A DNA stretch of 64,000 bases from Akkermansiaceae bacterium (GCA_905182405.1 CAJJBQ010000002.1:310001-374000), one strand, 5' to 3'. Numbered from the stretch's first letter, positions 27,261 to 35,995 are shown. Program-made: numbers and translations. The notes: a model not told the origin generated them from the sequence alone.

Positions 27261-27941
27261 CTAGTTATTGGTTGAATCTTCAATGCGCGCCACGTCCGTG
27301 ATTCGAGAAGTTCCACCATTTCTCCAAATCACAAAGCCACCCATATTTTTCGTTTTTCCGAGCCGTGGCCTTTCTGAGTTAGGCGGTCTGGGACCTCCTT
27401 CGATAACGAAGGTAGCGCCAGGTATGGTGCAAAGACCCTGAGAATTGAATTCATAGTAGTGACACTCCGCTGTATCTTCCGCATTGCTCGTAAGTTGATG
27501 AATTGCGGTGGGAACTTCGTTTCCGTCTTCAACCTGATCCCGGCTCAATTCAGGACTGTAGTAAACTTGATCAGGCAGTAAGGTAGGTGCACCTGAGATC
27601 GACCAATCTCCAGCTTCCGCTCCCGTCTTGGGATCCACTTCCTTGTAAACCACAAGCATCAATCTACGGAATCGACGGCGAGATGCGGTATCCTCATCCA
27701 TCATTTGATCGTGGATAATCACTCGGGCGGTCGTGCCTCGACTACGTGCCAAACGTTGAGCTTGGGTGAAAAGTCCCTCTGCAACAGAAACGCCCGAAGT
27801 CACACCTTGGGCCTGACCCATGCGGCTGATTCCTACGGAAGCCACCGAAAGGAGGACCGAAATGATGGCCATCACTGTGAGAAGTTCCACGAGACTGAAG
27901 CCATGTGCGCTTTCAGTTTTCAAATTTCTGTTGTCCACCAT
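27261..27941 (-). CDS. Type II pseudopilin, GspH-like (Verru_Chthon cassette protein D-like)
   Basis: A 226-residue protein. The leader ends AHG before FSLVELLTVMAIISVLLSVASVGI, a standard prepilin cleavage site and helix. AEGLFTQAQRLARSRGTTARVIIHD fits GspH-type pseudopilins, and the extended C-terminus fits the Verru_Chthon cassette protein D. It is the first gene of the set. No cassette protein A or secretion ATPase lies nearby, so the machine it serves is unknown. Confidence 0.7.
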   Translation of the reverse strand: MVDNRNLKTESAHGFSLVELLTVMAIISVLLSVASVGISRMGQAQGVTSGVSVAEGLFTQAQRLARSRGTTARVIIHDQMMDEDTASRRRFRRLMLVVYKEVDPKTGAEAGDWSISGAPTLLPDQVYYSPELSRDQVEDGNEVPTAIHQLTSNAEDTAECHYYEFNSQGLCTIPGATFVIEGGPRPPNSERPRLGKTKNMGGFVIWRNGGTSRITDVARIEDSTNN

Positions 27942-28019
27942 GTCTAAGAATCAAAATTGCGCCTTTTCGGGCAATCAGCAAGGATAAAATTGTAGTTACA
28001 CTGTAAATATGAGCTTGGG

Positions 28020-29024
28020 TCATTCATCGAAACGTCCCTTCCTCGGCCCTGAAAGCCATTTCCACGCCGATTCGATCATCGCCTTGACATCTTTCTGCTC
28101 GGCTTCCCAGCCCAAAAGATCCTTAGCCATCCTAGGATCTGCCACGAGGCGGGCAGGATCACCAGGACGGCGATCGCCATACACAACAGGAACTTTTTTC
28201 CCAGTAACTTCTTCAGAAATATCGATGATTTCTTTTACCGAAACACCCACGCCAGTCCCCAGATTGCACTGAAGGCTCTCACCGCCGTTGATCAGATGAT
28301 TAACCGCGGCAAGATGAGCCCCGGCAAGATCCGCAACATGAATGTAGTCGCGAATGCATGTCCCATCGGGAGTCGAATAATCTGTCCCGAACACAGTGAT
28401 TTTCTCGAGTTCTCCGGTCAAAGACATCAAAACTAAGGGGATTAGATGAGCTTCCGGATCGTGATCTTCTCCGATCTTACCATCTAACGAAGAACCGCTT
28501 GCATTGAAATACCGAAGGGCGGCGCTCTTCAATCCAAAGGCGACTTCACAATCCTTCAGGATCCACTCCACCATCAACTTGCTCTTCCCATAGGGATTTA
28601 TTGGATTTTGTGGGTGATCTTCCGTCAGGGGAAGCTTTTGAGGCTCCCCGTATGTCGCACAAGTCGAAGAAAACACGAAAGATTTGCATCCGAATTCCTC
28701 CATAACCTCCAGTAATATCAATGGTTCTGCCGTATTGTTTCGATAATACTTCAGCGGACTCGTGACTGACTCACCCACATAGGTGAATGCCGCAAAATGA
28801 ATAACGGCGTCAAAGTTGTGCTTCTTAAAGAGATCGACCAGTAAATCGCGATCTCCCACGGCACCAACAACCAGTTCCACGTCTGGATCGACGATCGCAT
28901 CGCGATGACCATAACAAAGGTTATCCAGAACCAGCACTTGATAACCCTCTCCATAAAGTTTTCTCACAGTGTGGGAGCCAATGTAGCCCGCTCCACCTGT
29001 TACTAAAATCATCTTCCTGGCCAT
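28020..29024 (-). CDS. galE: UDP-glucose 4-epimerase
   Basis: About 334 residues from ATG 29024; ATG 29012, just before ILVTGG, and TTG 29039 are alternatives. An extended SDR enzyme interconverting UDP-glucose and UDP-galactose. The NAD-binding motif is VTGGAGYIGSHTVRKL. The catalytic Ser region is FSSTCATYGEP, and Y-x3-K is in NPYGKSKLMVE. KSAALRYFNASG and GTCIRDYIHVADLAGAH are GalE signatures. Its product feeds surface polysaccharide synthesis. It lies downstream of the rhomboid gene on the same strand. Confidence 0.93.
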   Translation of the reverse strand: MARKMILVTGGAGYIGSHTVRKLYGEGYQVLVLDNLCYGHRDAIVDPDVELVVGAVGDRDLLVDLFKKHNFDAVIHFAAFTYVGESVTSPLKYYRNNTAEPLILLEVMEEFGCKSFVFSSTCATYGEPQKLPLTEDHPQNPINPYGKSKLMVEWILKDCEVAFGLKSAALRYFNASGSSLDGKIGEDHDPEAHLIPLVLMSLTGELEKITVFGTDYSTPDGTCIRDYIHVADLAGAHLAAVNHLINGGESLQCNLGTGVGVSVKEIIDISEEVTGKKVPVVYGDRRPGDPARLVADPRMAKDLLGWEAEQKDVKAMIESAWKWLSGPRKGRFDE

Positions 29025-29062
29025 CCGAAATGGATTCAATCAGGCCCATTCTGCGCCGTCAA

Positions 29063-29857
29063 CTATCTCGTGGCTTCCATCTCTTCTTCTCGTTTTGAGC
29101 GCTGGAATTTCAGCTCCTCCAAGGTCACCAAACGTGGTAGCAGAAACCCCACAATAGTCATTCCCAAAAGGCCTCCGGCAAAATGGTAGAGATGTCCGAT
29201 CTCAAACAACTCTCTCCCAAAACCGCCAGCCATCCATTGCCCAAAGTCACTAAAAAGAGGCAGCCCTAATTCCGGCGTCATCAGAAAAAGGAGCAAGCTG
29301 GCAACCAATAAGCCCTTGCCCATGTTGCGTCCGGAGATCGGAAGAAGGAGCATTTTGGAATCAGGATAGATCATTGTTTGAGCTAAAAGCATTCCCATCA
29401 CCCCTCCGGATGCCCCTACAAGCGGATTTGGAGAAATCCCCGGTAAGAGTGCTTGAGAGATTACGTAGACCGATGCCGCGCCAAGGCTACAAATTACAAA
29501 AAGAAGCAAAATTCTAGAAGGCCTAAGCACGTGTCCCAGTCTCGCTGCTGCGTAAAAAAAGAGGATGGCATTCACAAGGACGTGCGTCCAATTGCCGTGA
29601 AACAGGCTGTGGGTAATAAGAGCAGCGCCCCGTCCCGCTTGAATGCCAGACCATGAGACGGCAACACTCTCATAGAGTGGCCGGAGGATACTCGGAGTAA
29701 GATGAGTCCCTCCCGTAAAAAAGACCCAAGCGTGGATTACAACCAAGAGCAAACAACCCATGGTGGGCACGTTGAACCCTGGGGTGATTAACAAAACCCC
29801 CCTTTTTTTGTTCACTATCTGATCATGAATCATACTCAACTGTTCCACGTCTACCAT
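29063..29857 (-). CDS. Rhomboid-family intramembrane serine protease
   Basis: A 264-residue polytopic membrane protein. The catalytic Ser lies in VGASGGVMGMLLAQ (GxSG), and the partner His is in the last helices (GHLYHFAGGLLGM). HSLFHGNWTHVLVNAILFF gives the H-x3-N oxyanion region of helix 2. At least six hydrophobic segments are present. It cleaves membrane proteins within the bilayer; the substrate is unknown. It is upstream of galE and divergent from lysA. Confidence 0.87.
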   Translation of the reverse strand: MVDVEQLSMIHDQIVNKKRGVLLITPGFNVPTMGCLLLVVIHAWVFFTGGTHLTPSILRPLYESVAVSWSGIQAGRGAALITHSLFHGNWTHVLVNAILFFYAAARLGHVLRPSRILLLFVICSLGAASVYVISQALLPGISPNPLVGASGGVMGMLLAQTMIYPDSKMLLLPISGRNMGKGLLVASLLLFLMTPELGLPLFSDFGQWMAGGFGRELFEIGHLYHFAGGLLGMTIVGFLLPRLVTLEELKFQRSKREEEMEATR

Positions 29858-29926
29858 AAGACAACCAAAAGATAAAACTGCTCAATTTTTCTCGTCATTC
29901 TTGACAGAAAGACGATCCCATCGACC

Positions 29927-31231
29927 ATGCGGCGCACTGACGCTATGCATTCATTCCGCTATATTTCTGGTTCCCTCCACTGCGAAGACGTTTCTTTAGG
30001 CACTCTCGCCAAAGAACACGGCACCCCGCTCTACGTCTATTCTGCCGGCACCTTTCGAGATCATTTTAGTAAGCTCGACAAGGCTCTTAGCGACCTCCCC
30101 CATGAAGTGGCCTACGCCGTTAAAGCAAACTCCAATCTCTCGGTCCTCCGGCTTCTAGCCGAGCTCGGGAGTGGATTCGATATCGTTTCGGGAGGAGAAC
30201 TTCTCCGCGTCATCAAGGCCGGAGGCGATCCGGCTAAATGTACCTTTGCTGGTGTCGGAAAAACCCGTAATGAAATAGAATTCGCCCTGCAACATGGAAT
30301 CTACTCACTCAACGTAGAGTCAGAGGAAGAGGCGACGTTCATCGATCAAATCGCTGGTGAAATGGGCGTAAAGGCCCCTATCGCGTTCCGGGTGAATCCC
30401 AATGTCGACGCCAAAACGCACAAGTATATTTCTACCGGTAAGTCCGAGAACAAGTTTGGGATCGATTTTGAGTCGATCGAAGACGCCTACGCACGAGCAG
30501 CAAAGCTGAAAAACGTCACCCTCAAAGGACTGCAAATGCATATCGGATCCCAACTCACCACGGTGGCCCCATTCCTCGAGGCGGTCGAAAAGGTCGCCCC
30601 CCTCGCTGCCAAGCTCAAAGAAACCTACCAGATCGAATTCTTCTCCATCGGAGGAGGAATCGGCATCGTCTATGATCCCGCCTTGAAATCAGGGGATCCG
30701 GCTTGGTGGGAATCCCAAGATCCTGAATCGCGTCCACTCACTCCGACCGAGTATGCCGCAAACGTTATTCCGATCCTTAAACCTCTCGACCTGAAAATCC
30801 TCCTCGAACCGGGTCGCTTTATCGCCGGAAATGCTGGAGTCCTCCTCACAAAGTGCCTTTACCAAAAGAAGGGTGCCGCCAAAACTTTCAAGATCATCGA
30901 TTCTGGAATGCACCAGCTCATCCGCCCGGCTCTGTATGAAGGCTATCACGAGATCAATCCTGTCAAGGAGCCCACTGGCGAGACTGAGATCGTCGACGTG
31001 GTTGGGCCAATTTGCGAAACGGGTGACTTTTTCTGCCAAGACCGGGAAGTTCCTAGCTTCCAGCCGGGAGACGTTATCGCTATGATGAGCGCCGGAGCCT
31101 ACGGCTTCACCATGGCTTCCACCTACAACACGCAGCCTCTACCAGCCGAGATTCTCGTCGATGGCTCGGAGAGCCGGGTGGTTCGCAAACGACAAACTCT
31201 CGAAGAGCTCATCTCCCCCGAGGAGATTTAA
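29927..31231 (+). CDS. lysA: Diaminopimelate decarboxylase
   Basis: A 434-residue PLP enzyme of the alanine racemase-fold decarboxylases, making lysine from meso-diaminopimelate. AYAVKANSNLSVL carries the PLP lysine, and GSGFDIVSGGEL, QMHIGSQL, FFSIGGGIGI and LLEPGRFIAGNAG are family motifs. PICETGDFFCQDRE contains the substrate-binding CESxD-like element. GAYGFTMASTYNTQP ends the barrel domain. The start may be ATG 29927 or ATG 29945. Confidence 0.95.
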   Translation: MRRTDAMHSFRYISGSLHCEDVSLGTLAKEHGTPLYVYSAGTFRDHFSKLDKALSDLPHEVAYAVKANSNLSVLRLLAELGSGFDIVSGGELLRVIKAGGDPAKCTFAGVGKTRNEIEFALQHGIYSLNVESEEEATFIDQIAGEMGVKAPIAFRVNPNVDAKTHKYISTGKSENKFGIDFESIEDAYARAAKLKNVTLKGLQMHIGSQLTTVAPFLEAVEKVAPLAAKLKETYQIEFFSIGGGIGIVYDPALKSGDPAWWESQDPESRPLTPTEYAANVIPILKPLDLKILLEPGRFIAGNAGVLLTKCLYQKKGAAKTFKIIDSGMHQLIRPALYEGYHEINPVKEPTGETEIVDVVGPICETGDFFCQDREVPSFQPGDVIAMMSAGAYGFTMASTYNTQPLPAEILVDGSESRVVRKRQTLEELISPEEI

Positions 31232-31286
31232 AAAATACCCTTCCCTCAACTTTTCTGAAACACTTTCCCTTTGGGAGAGTTTCATA

Positions 31287-31889
31287 ATGCAGGAGATGGG
31301 GCAAGCGGACGACGAGGGAGTAAACCAAGAAGATGTGGCGTGGATGCGCCTCATTGCTTCCGGCGACGAAACGGCCTTCCGAGATCTCGTTGAAAAGCAT
31401 CACCGTGCCGTGATTGGAACGATCGGCAAAATGACCAATTTCTCGCCGGACTCTGAAGATCTGGCTCAACAAGTTTTCGTGCGCCTTTGGAAGTCGGCCA
31501 AAAAATACCAGCCAACTGCGAAGTTCACGACCTACCTCTTTACCATCACACGGAACCTTGTCTTCAACTACACGCGCAAAAAATCGAGACAGAAAGAGCA
31601 CTCGCTCGAAGAACAAACCGACGACTGGCATCAACAACTGAGCGACACCACTCCCGGGACTCAACCCGACGAATTGTTGAAACATGCCGAACTTCAGTCG
31701 ATGGTCGATCAAGCGATCGCCCAACTTCCCGAGAAACAACGTCTCGCCGTGATCCTCCGCCGCCACGAAAAAATGCCTTATGAGGAAATGGCGACTGTGC
31801 TTGAGCTTTCCGTGCCGGCCGTTAAAAGCCAACTCTTCCGGGCTCGCGCGGCCCTGCGCGAGATTCTTTCCTCCTATTTAGAAGGTTGA
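31287..31889 (+). CDS. ECF-type sigma-70 family sigma factor
   Basis: About 200 residues from ATG 31287, preceded by GGGAGAG at a good distance; an upstream in-frame ATG at 31161 lies inside lysA and is rejected. Region 2 is FRDLVEKHHRAVIGTIGKMTNFSPDSEDLAQQVFVRLWKSA. The region 2.3-2.4 stretch KFTTYLFTITRNLVFNYTRKKSRQKEH follows. Region 4 is LPEKQRLAVILRRHEKMPYEEMATVLELSVPAVKSQLFRARAAL. No anti-sigma gene is adjacent, so control is unclear. The 3' end overlaps the convergent gene by 16 bases. Confidence 0.88.
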   Translation: MQEMGQADDEGVNQEDVAWMRLIASGDETAFRDLVEKHHRAVIGTIGKMTNFSPDSEDLAQQVFVRLWKSAKKYQPTAKFTTYLFTITRNLVFNYTRKKSRQKEHSLEEQTDDWHQQLSDTTPGTQPDELLKHAELQSMVDQAIAQLPEKQRLAVILRRHEKMPYEEMATVLELSVPAVKSQLFRARAALREILSSYLEG

Positions 31890-32434
31890 ATTTTAGTAAA
31901 ACGATCCCAGGAAACTTCTCCGTAGTCGATTTTCTGAAGCTCAAAGGCATAGATGGCATCCTCGTTACTTGGGTCGAAACTCGCAGCTAAATCGACCATA
32001 GCTCTCGCTAATAATCCATTTTCGTCTCCTTTTTGCTCAAAGAGAACTTTAGCCCGCTGCATCAGGAGCGCTGCCAAAGTCGAACGACTGTATTCAGTTT
32101 CCGCCATTTTTGGGAGAACTCCCTTTTTCAACTGGCCATTAAGAATCAGCGCTCTTCGATTCTTTGGAGAAAGATGAAGCGCAAGCCCGGTCGCCCTCAT
32201 TGCCAGTGCCAGTGATTCAGGATTTGCTTTTTTCTCGATGACACGATTGCCCACGATAATCACGATATTGGTGGCATACTCGGTTCGTTCACGGTTCAGC
32301 ATCCCAAGAGCGTCTGTAAAAACACTCGCCCGAACGATAGGCCCAGAATACCTGAACAAAGGGGCCTCCTGTGCGGACGACAACCCGCTCATCGCGAATA
32401 GGAACCCTAGGCAGACTTGCAAAGACAATCTCAT
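31874..32434 (-). CDS. Secreted helical protein, function unknown
   Basis: About 186 residues from the ATG at 32434, where MRLSLQVCLGFLFAMSGLSSAQ is a clear signal peptide; an upstream start at 32488 is less likely. The mature part is alpha-helical and TPR-like in feel (AMRATGLALHLSPKNRRALILNG, LARAMVDLAASFDPSNEDAIYAFEL) but too short for confident repeat assignment. It is divergent from the 5-formyl-THF cyclo-ligase gene, with only 19 bases between start codons. Confidence 0.65.
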   Translation of the reverse strand: MRLSLQVCLGFLFAMSGLSSAQEAPLFRYSGPIVRASVFTDALGMLNRERTEYATNIVIIVGNRVIEKKANPESLALAMRATGLALHLSPKNRRALILNGQLKKGVLPKMAETEYSRSTLAALLMQRAKVLFEQKGDENGLLARAMVDLAASFDPSNEDAIYAFELQKIDYGEVSWDRFTKIQPSK

Positions 32435-32453
32435 CGCACTTATTCTCCCCACC

Positions 32454-32990
32454 ATGTGGACGGACGCAAGAGACAATAAAGCGATCATTCGTCGAATGAT
32501 TCGATATCGCCTTCAAAGCCTGTCTTCTTCCGAGAAAAAAACCGCCTCGGAAGATATTTGTTCCCAAATTCTATCCTTGCAGCCCAAGGTCTGCGCCATT
32601 TTCGCCAACACGGCAAATGAGCCAAGTTTGCTCCCTCTTCTTGACTCTCTTTCTTCAACTATCTGGTTGCTCCCAAAAGTGACAGGAAAAGGCACGATGG
32701 AGTTTTTTCGAGTCTCCTCACCTAACGAACTTACCCTGGGCACATTCGACATCATGGAGCCCTTAGCAGGCTTACCGATCACACCTCCGGAAATCGACAC
32801 CATCATCTGCCCCGGGCTCGCCTTCACAGAAAAGGGAGATCGACTCGGTCAAGGAGGCGGATTCTATGACCGTTTTTTGAAACGCTGTCCTCAGGCGATC
32901 GTTTATGGTGCATGTTTCGAGATCCAGGTGTTGCCGCGTCTCCCCAGAGAATCTCACGACCACCAAGTTTCAAAGGTGATTCACGCCTGA
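32454..32990 (+). CDS. 5-formyltetrahydrofolate cyclo-ligase family protein
   Basis: About 178 residues from ATG 32454; an in-frame upstream ATG (32238) overlaps the opposite gene. The family converts 5-formyl-THF to 5,10-methenyl-THF with ATP. The N-terminal IRRMIRYRLQSLSSSEK matches the usual basic helix. The signature LGQGGGFYDRFLKRCPQAIVYGACFEIQ carries the GxGxGYYDR loop, although with a Phe (GGGFYDR). ICPGLAFTEKGDRLGQ precedes it. The 3' end overlaps apaG convergently by ten bases. Confidence 0.88.
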   Translation: MWTDARDNKAIIRRMIRYRLQSLSSSEKKTASEDICSQILSLQPKVCAIFANTANEPSLLPLLDSLSSTIWLLPKVTGKGTMEFFRVSSPNELTLGTFDIMEPLAGLPITPPEIDTIICPGLAFTEKGDRLGQGGGFYDRFLKRCPQAIVYGACFEIQVLPRLPRESHDHQVSKVIHA

Positions 32991-33382
32991 TCGACAGGTG
33001 GCTCCAAATCGAATGCTGGAATGTGAACCACTACATTCCCTCCCTCGGAATCCTTTCCGAAAAACGAGCCCGTCACCACAGTGCGCGTTTTGATCACGTG
33101 ATAGCTGTTATAAGAAAACCTTTCTCCTGAATTCAGAACCGGAACCTCTCCCACAACCCCTTCTCCTTCAAACACGAGTGTCTCACCTCCCTCTTCCTTA
33201 AGAATCCACTTTCTTCCGAAAATCGTCACCTTTTCAGCAGAGTTGTTGATGATTGAAATAAAATAGACGAAGGGAAATGGGCGATCCTCCGGAGCGTCCA
33301 GATGAGGCATATGGACCAGTTCTTCCAACTCTACTACCAATCCCGGTATTTCGGAAAAACCGCCCATCATGAGCTTGACCAT
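32981..33382 (-). CDS. apaG: ApaG-domain protein
   Basis: About 133 residues from ATG 33382; an upstream start at 33427 and the later ATG at 33370 are possible. The ApaG/DUF525 beta-sandwich is visible as FVYFISIINNSAEKVTIFGRKWILKEE, then EGEGVVGEVPVLNSGERFSYNSYHVI and VTGSFFG. Family members are linked to Co2+/Mg2+ phenotypes and are related to an F-box associated fold; the molecular role is unsettled. It is divergent from thiD. Confidence 0.83.
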   Translation of the reverse strand: MVKLMMGGFSEIPGLVVELEELVHMPHLDAPEDRPFPFVYFISIINNSAEKVTIFGRKWILKEEGGETLVFEGEGVVGEVPVLNSGERFSYNSYHVIKTRTVVTGSFFGKDSEGGNVVVHIPAFDLEPPVDQA

Positions 33383-33446
33383 AGAAGGATGCCGCCATCG
33401 TGCAAGTCGATCTCGTAATATTGCCACCTGCTGTTACAATCGCCAT

Positions 33447-34247
33447 ATGTCGGTTCCCATCGCACTTACTATCGCAGGTTCGGATTCTTCAGCTGGAGCT
33501 GGACTGCAGGCTGATCTTAAGACCTTCGCTGCTAATGGCACATACGGCCTAAATGTCGTGACCTGCATCGTTGCCGAAACCCCTGAAGTCGTCAGCGAGA
33601 TTTACCCGCTTCCTCCCGTCATTCTCCAGCGCCAACTCACTCTCCTACTAGACTCCTATCCCGTCGGAGCGCTCAAAACCGGGATGCTTTACTCAAAGGC
33701 GCACATCGTGGCTGTTTGCGAGCTTCTCGAGGATAGCGAAATCCCTATCGTCGTAGATCCCGTCATGGTTGCTTCCACTGGAGATCCCCTTCTTGAAGAA
33801 TCAGCACTCGACGCCCTCACCAACCGGCTTCTCTCGATCGCGACCGTGATCACGCCGAATCTCCCGGAAGCTGGGATCCTTCTGGGTTGCCCCGTTCTTT
33901 CTCTCGCTGAACAGGAAAAGGCAGCTCACGGATTAGCAGAGAAGTTCTCCTGTGCCTGCTACCTCAAAGGTGGACATCTTAAAGATAGCTCCGAACATCG
34001 GGACCTCCTCGTTCACGAGACGGGAATGGAGATCTTCACCGCTCCCCACATCGATCTACCCAGCACCCACGGAACCGGTTGCACTCTTTCGGCAGCCCTC
34101 ACCGCAGGACTAGCCAAAGGCCAATCCCTTTCTGAATCTGCTGCCTTGGCCCATGCCTTCACACATCGCGCCCTGGCCAGATCACACTCATGGAAAAATA
34201 AGAACTCAGAGGAGATTTGGCACCTCGACCAAAATCAAAGGTCTTAG
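33447..34247 (+). CDS. thiD: Hydroxymethylpyrimidine/phosphomethylpyrimidine kinase
   Basis: About 266 residues from ATG 33447; the longer frame from 33369 lies over the apaG start. A ribokinase-fold enzyme phosphorylating HMP and HMP-P for thiamine synthesis. ALTIAGSDSSAGAGLQADLKTFAANGTYG is the N-terminal signature. GALKTGMLYS, VVDPVMVASTGDPLL and ITPNLPEAGILLG follow. The DLPSTHGTGCTLSAALTAGLAKG anion hole holds the catalytic Asp/Cys region. No TPP riboswitch is visible upstream, where only about 65 bases separate it from apaG. Confidence 0.93.
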   Translation: MSVPIALTIAGSDSSAGAGLQADLKTFAANGTYGLNVVTCIVAETPEVVSEIYPLPPVILQRQLTLLLDSYPVGALKTGMLYSKAHIVAVCELLEDSEIPIVVDPVMVASTGDPLLEESALDALTNRLLSIATVITPNLPEAGILLGCPVLSLAEQEKAAHGLAEKFSCACYLKGGHLKDSSEHRDLLVHETGMEIFTAPHIDLPSTHGTGCTLSAALTAGLAKGQSLSESAALAHAFTHRALARSHSWKNKNSEEIWHLDQNQRS

Positions 34248-34270
34248 AATTTGCCTGCCCTGATGGGATT

Positions 34271-34291
34271 CGCCTTCATGAGGGATGAAGG
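34271..34291 (+). repeat. Perfect 8-bp hairpin after thiD
   Basis: GCCTTCAT and ATGAAGGC flank a five-base GAGGG loop. It overlaps the former start codon of the sulfatase pseudogene and lies 23 bases after thiD. There is no T-run, so termination would be weak at best. Confidence 0.45.
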
Positions 34292-34737
34292 CAAATATTG
34301 CTCTCTCCTTTTCCTCCACGTTATCTGCGGCGAAAAAGCCCAACATCGATCGGCTTACGGCTCAGGGAATGCTTTTAGAAACAGCTCCTGTGTCAATTGC
34401 ATCTGCGGACCCAGCCGGGCCGTAATCCTCACCGGAAAGCACAGTCAACAAAATGGCTTCATGGACAATGGAGATAAATTCGATGACGACCAGTAAACCT
34501 TCGCCAGAATCCCTCAGGAGAACTGCTACCGTACTGCGCACTTCGGGAAATGGCACCTCAATTCCAGCGCCCAAAACGAACCATTAGGGCAAGGATCTCG
34601 CGCGTTGGAAATATCAACGTTACGCTAAAAATCACCTCTTTTGCGTCAAGGGAATCGACGAGTCTGTCGGCACCCTCATGGGAAAACTCGGAGACCTAGC
34701 GCTCCCCATTCACCAAAGGATCGACTCTCCCGCTTTC
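34285..34737 (+). pseudogene. Decayed sulfatase gene (multiple deletions, frameshift, stop)
   Basis: Remnants of an arylsulfatase-type gene lie between thiD and tgt. A start with signal-like MKANIALSFSSTLSA leads to KKPNI joined directly to DRLTAQGM, the two conserved N-terminal motifs fused by a deletion. After a frameshift near 34375 the frame gives CICGPSRAVILTGKHSQQNG, containing the C-x-P-S-R active-site signature. A TAA at 34494-34496 interrupts it, and the same frame resumes to HFGKWHL, the second sulfatase motif. Further on, RWKYQRYAKNHLFCVKGIDESVG is another conserved sulfatase segment in a third frame. Intact enzymes are about 450-550 residues, so most of the gene is lost. Confidence 0.85.
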
Positions 34738-34760
34738 CTCCCCTAGGAACGCTTAAGCGC

Positions 34761-35903
34761 ATGTTCGAACTCCTCGCCAACGATCCCGATTCCAAAGCCC
34801 GTTGCGGAAAGCTCACCACTCCGCACGGGGTGATTGAGACGCCCATTTTTATGCCCGTAGGCACCCAGGGTTCGGTGAAGACACTTCATCCCGACGACCT
34901 TCTCGCCTTCAATACCCAGATTATTCTCGGAAACACCTACCACCTCTGGCTCAGACCGGGCACTGAGGTCATCGAAAAACTCGGCGGCCTTCACGCTTTC
35001 ACGACTTGGGATGGCCCCATGCTCACCGACTCCGGCGGCTTTCAGGTCTGGTCTCTCTCCAAACTGCGCAAGATCACCGAGGAAGGCGTGCGCTTCCAAA
35101 ATCACCTCAATGGCGACGCCATGATGCTGACGCCGGAAAAAAGCATGGAGATCCAAGGCGTCTTCGGCTCCGACATCGCGATGCTCTTTGACGAATGCCC
35201 GCCTTATCCCTGCGACCGCAAGTATGCCGAGGACTCCACACGCATGACCACCCGATGGGGAAAGCGCTGTAAGGATTGGATCGAAGCAAATAAACCACAA
35301 AGCGGCGGAGCCAATCCAACGGGCCGTCAACTTCACTTCGGCATCGTGCAAGGTTCCGTTTACCCCGACCTACGTGAAGAGTCCGCCCGTGCGCTTGTCG
35401 ACCTGGATTTCGATGGCTACGCCATCGGCGGAGTCTCCGTAGGCGAACCTGAGGAGGAAATGTTCGCCGCCATTCAAAATGCCGAACCCTTTCTCCCACA
35501 AGACAAGCCCCGCTACGCCATGGGATTGGGAACTCCCCCCCAACTTCTCGAAATGATCGGCCAGGGAGTCGACATGTTCGACTGCGTCCACCCCACCCGC
35601 TGCGCCCGCCACGGACAGGCCTTCACTCCGGATGGTCCCATTCACATCAAAAATAAGGAATTCGAATTTGATGCCAAGCCGCTCACCGCAGAGACCCACC
35701 CTCACGTCGCACGCTTCTCCCGTGCCTTTCTCCGCCACAGTTTTAAGGCCGGAGAGATCATCGCTCAGCGCGTCCTTTCCTTCCACAATCTCGATTTTTA
35801 CCTCAAATTAATGGAGCATGCCCGTGCTGCAATCCGCGAAGGCCGCTTCTGCGAATTCCAAAACGAGTTCGTTGCGCGCTACAATGCAGGGAGAAAACCC
35901 TAA
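34761..35903 (+). CDS. tgt: tRNA-guanine transglycosylase lacking the zinc-binding cysteines
   Basis: A 380-residue enzyme that exchanges G34 for preQ1 in tRNAs with GUN anticodons (queuosine pathway). ATG 34761 is preferred over an upstream start inside the sulfatase remnant. ATDSGGFQV-type LTDSGGFQVWSL, IGGVSVGEPEEE and the GVDMFDCVHPTRCARHG region with the nucleophilic Asp are intact. The usual zinc motif C-x-C-x2-C is absent: the segment aligned to ECDCYTC reads ETHPHVA (residues 311-317), with histidines instead. The downstream FHNL His is kept. It begins the tgt-yajC-secDF cluster, a conserved bacterial order. Confidence 0.93.
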   Translation: MFELLANDPDSKARCGKLTTPHGVIETPIFMPVGTQGSVKTLHPDDLLAFNTQIILGNTYHLWLRPGTEVIEKLGGLHAFTTWDGPMLTDSGGFQVWSLSKLRKITEEGVRFQNHLNGDAMMLTPEKSMEIQGVFGSDIAMLFDECPPYPCDRKYAEDSTRMTTRWGKRCKDWIEANKPQSGGANPTGRQLHFGIVQGSVYPDLREESARALVDLDFDGYAIGGVSVGEPEEEMFAAIQNAEPFLPQDKPRYAMGLGTPPQLLEMIGQGVDMFDCVHPTRCARHGQAFTPDGPIHIKNKEFEFDAKPLTAETHPHVARFSRAFLRHSFKAGEIIAQRVLSFHNLDFYLKLMEHARAAIREGRFCEFQNEFVARYNAGRKP

Positions 35904-35995
35904 CGCTTCGCGCTTTCTGCATTGCTTTTCTTTGCTATTCCTGATTTCTACCTCATCCTTCGCATCGCTTCCAAATACGACCTCTTTTCCTGACA

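Noticed and set aside
31161..31286. Upstream extension of the second sigma factor
   Set aside because: It lies inside lysA and lacks any sigma similarity; ATG 31287 has a Shine-Dalgarno sequence.
34251..34496. 81-codon open frame after thiD
   Set aside because: It is the middle of the decayed sulfatase, ended by an in-frame TAA; it is reported as a pseudogene instead.
34641..34760. Upstream extension of tgt to 34641
   Set aside because: The extra 40 codons translate sulfatase remnant DNA in another frame; family alignment starts at MFELLANDPDSKARCGKL.
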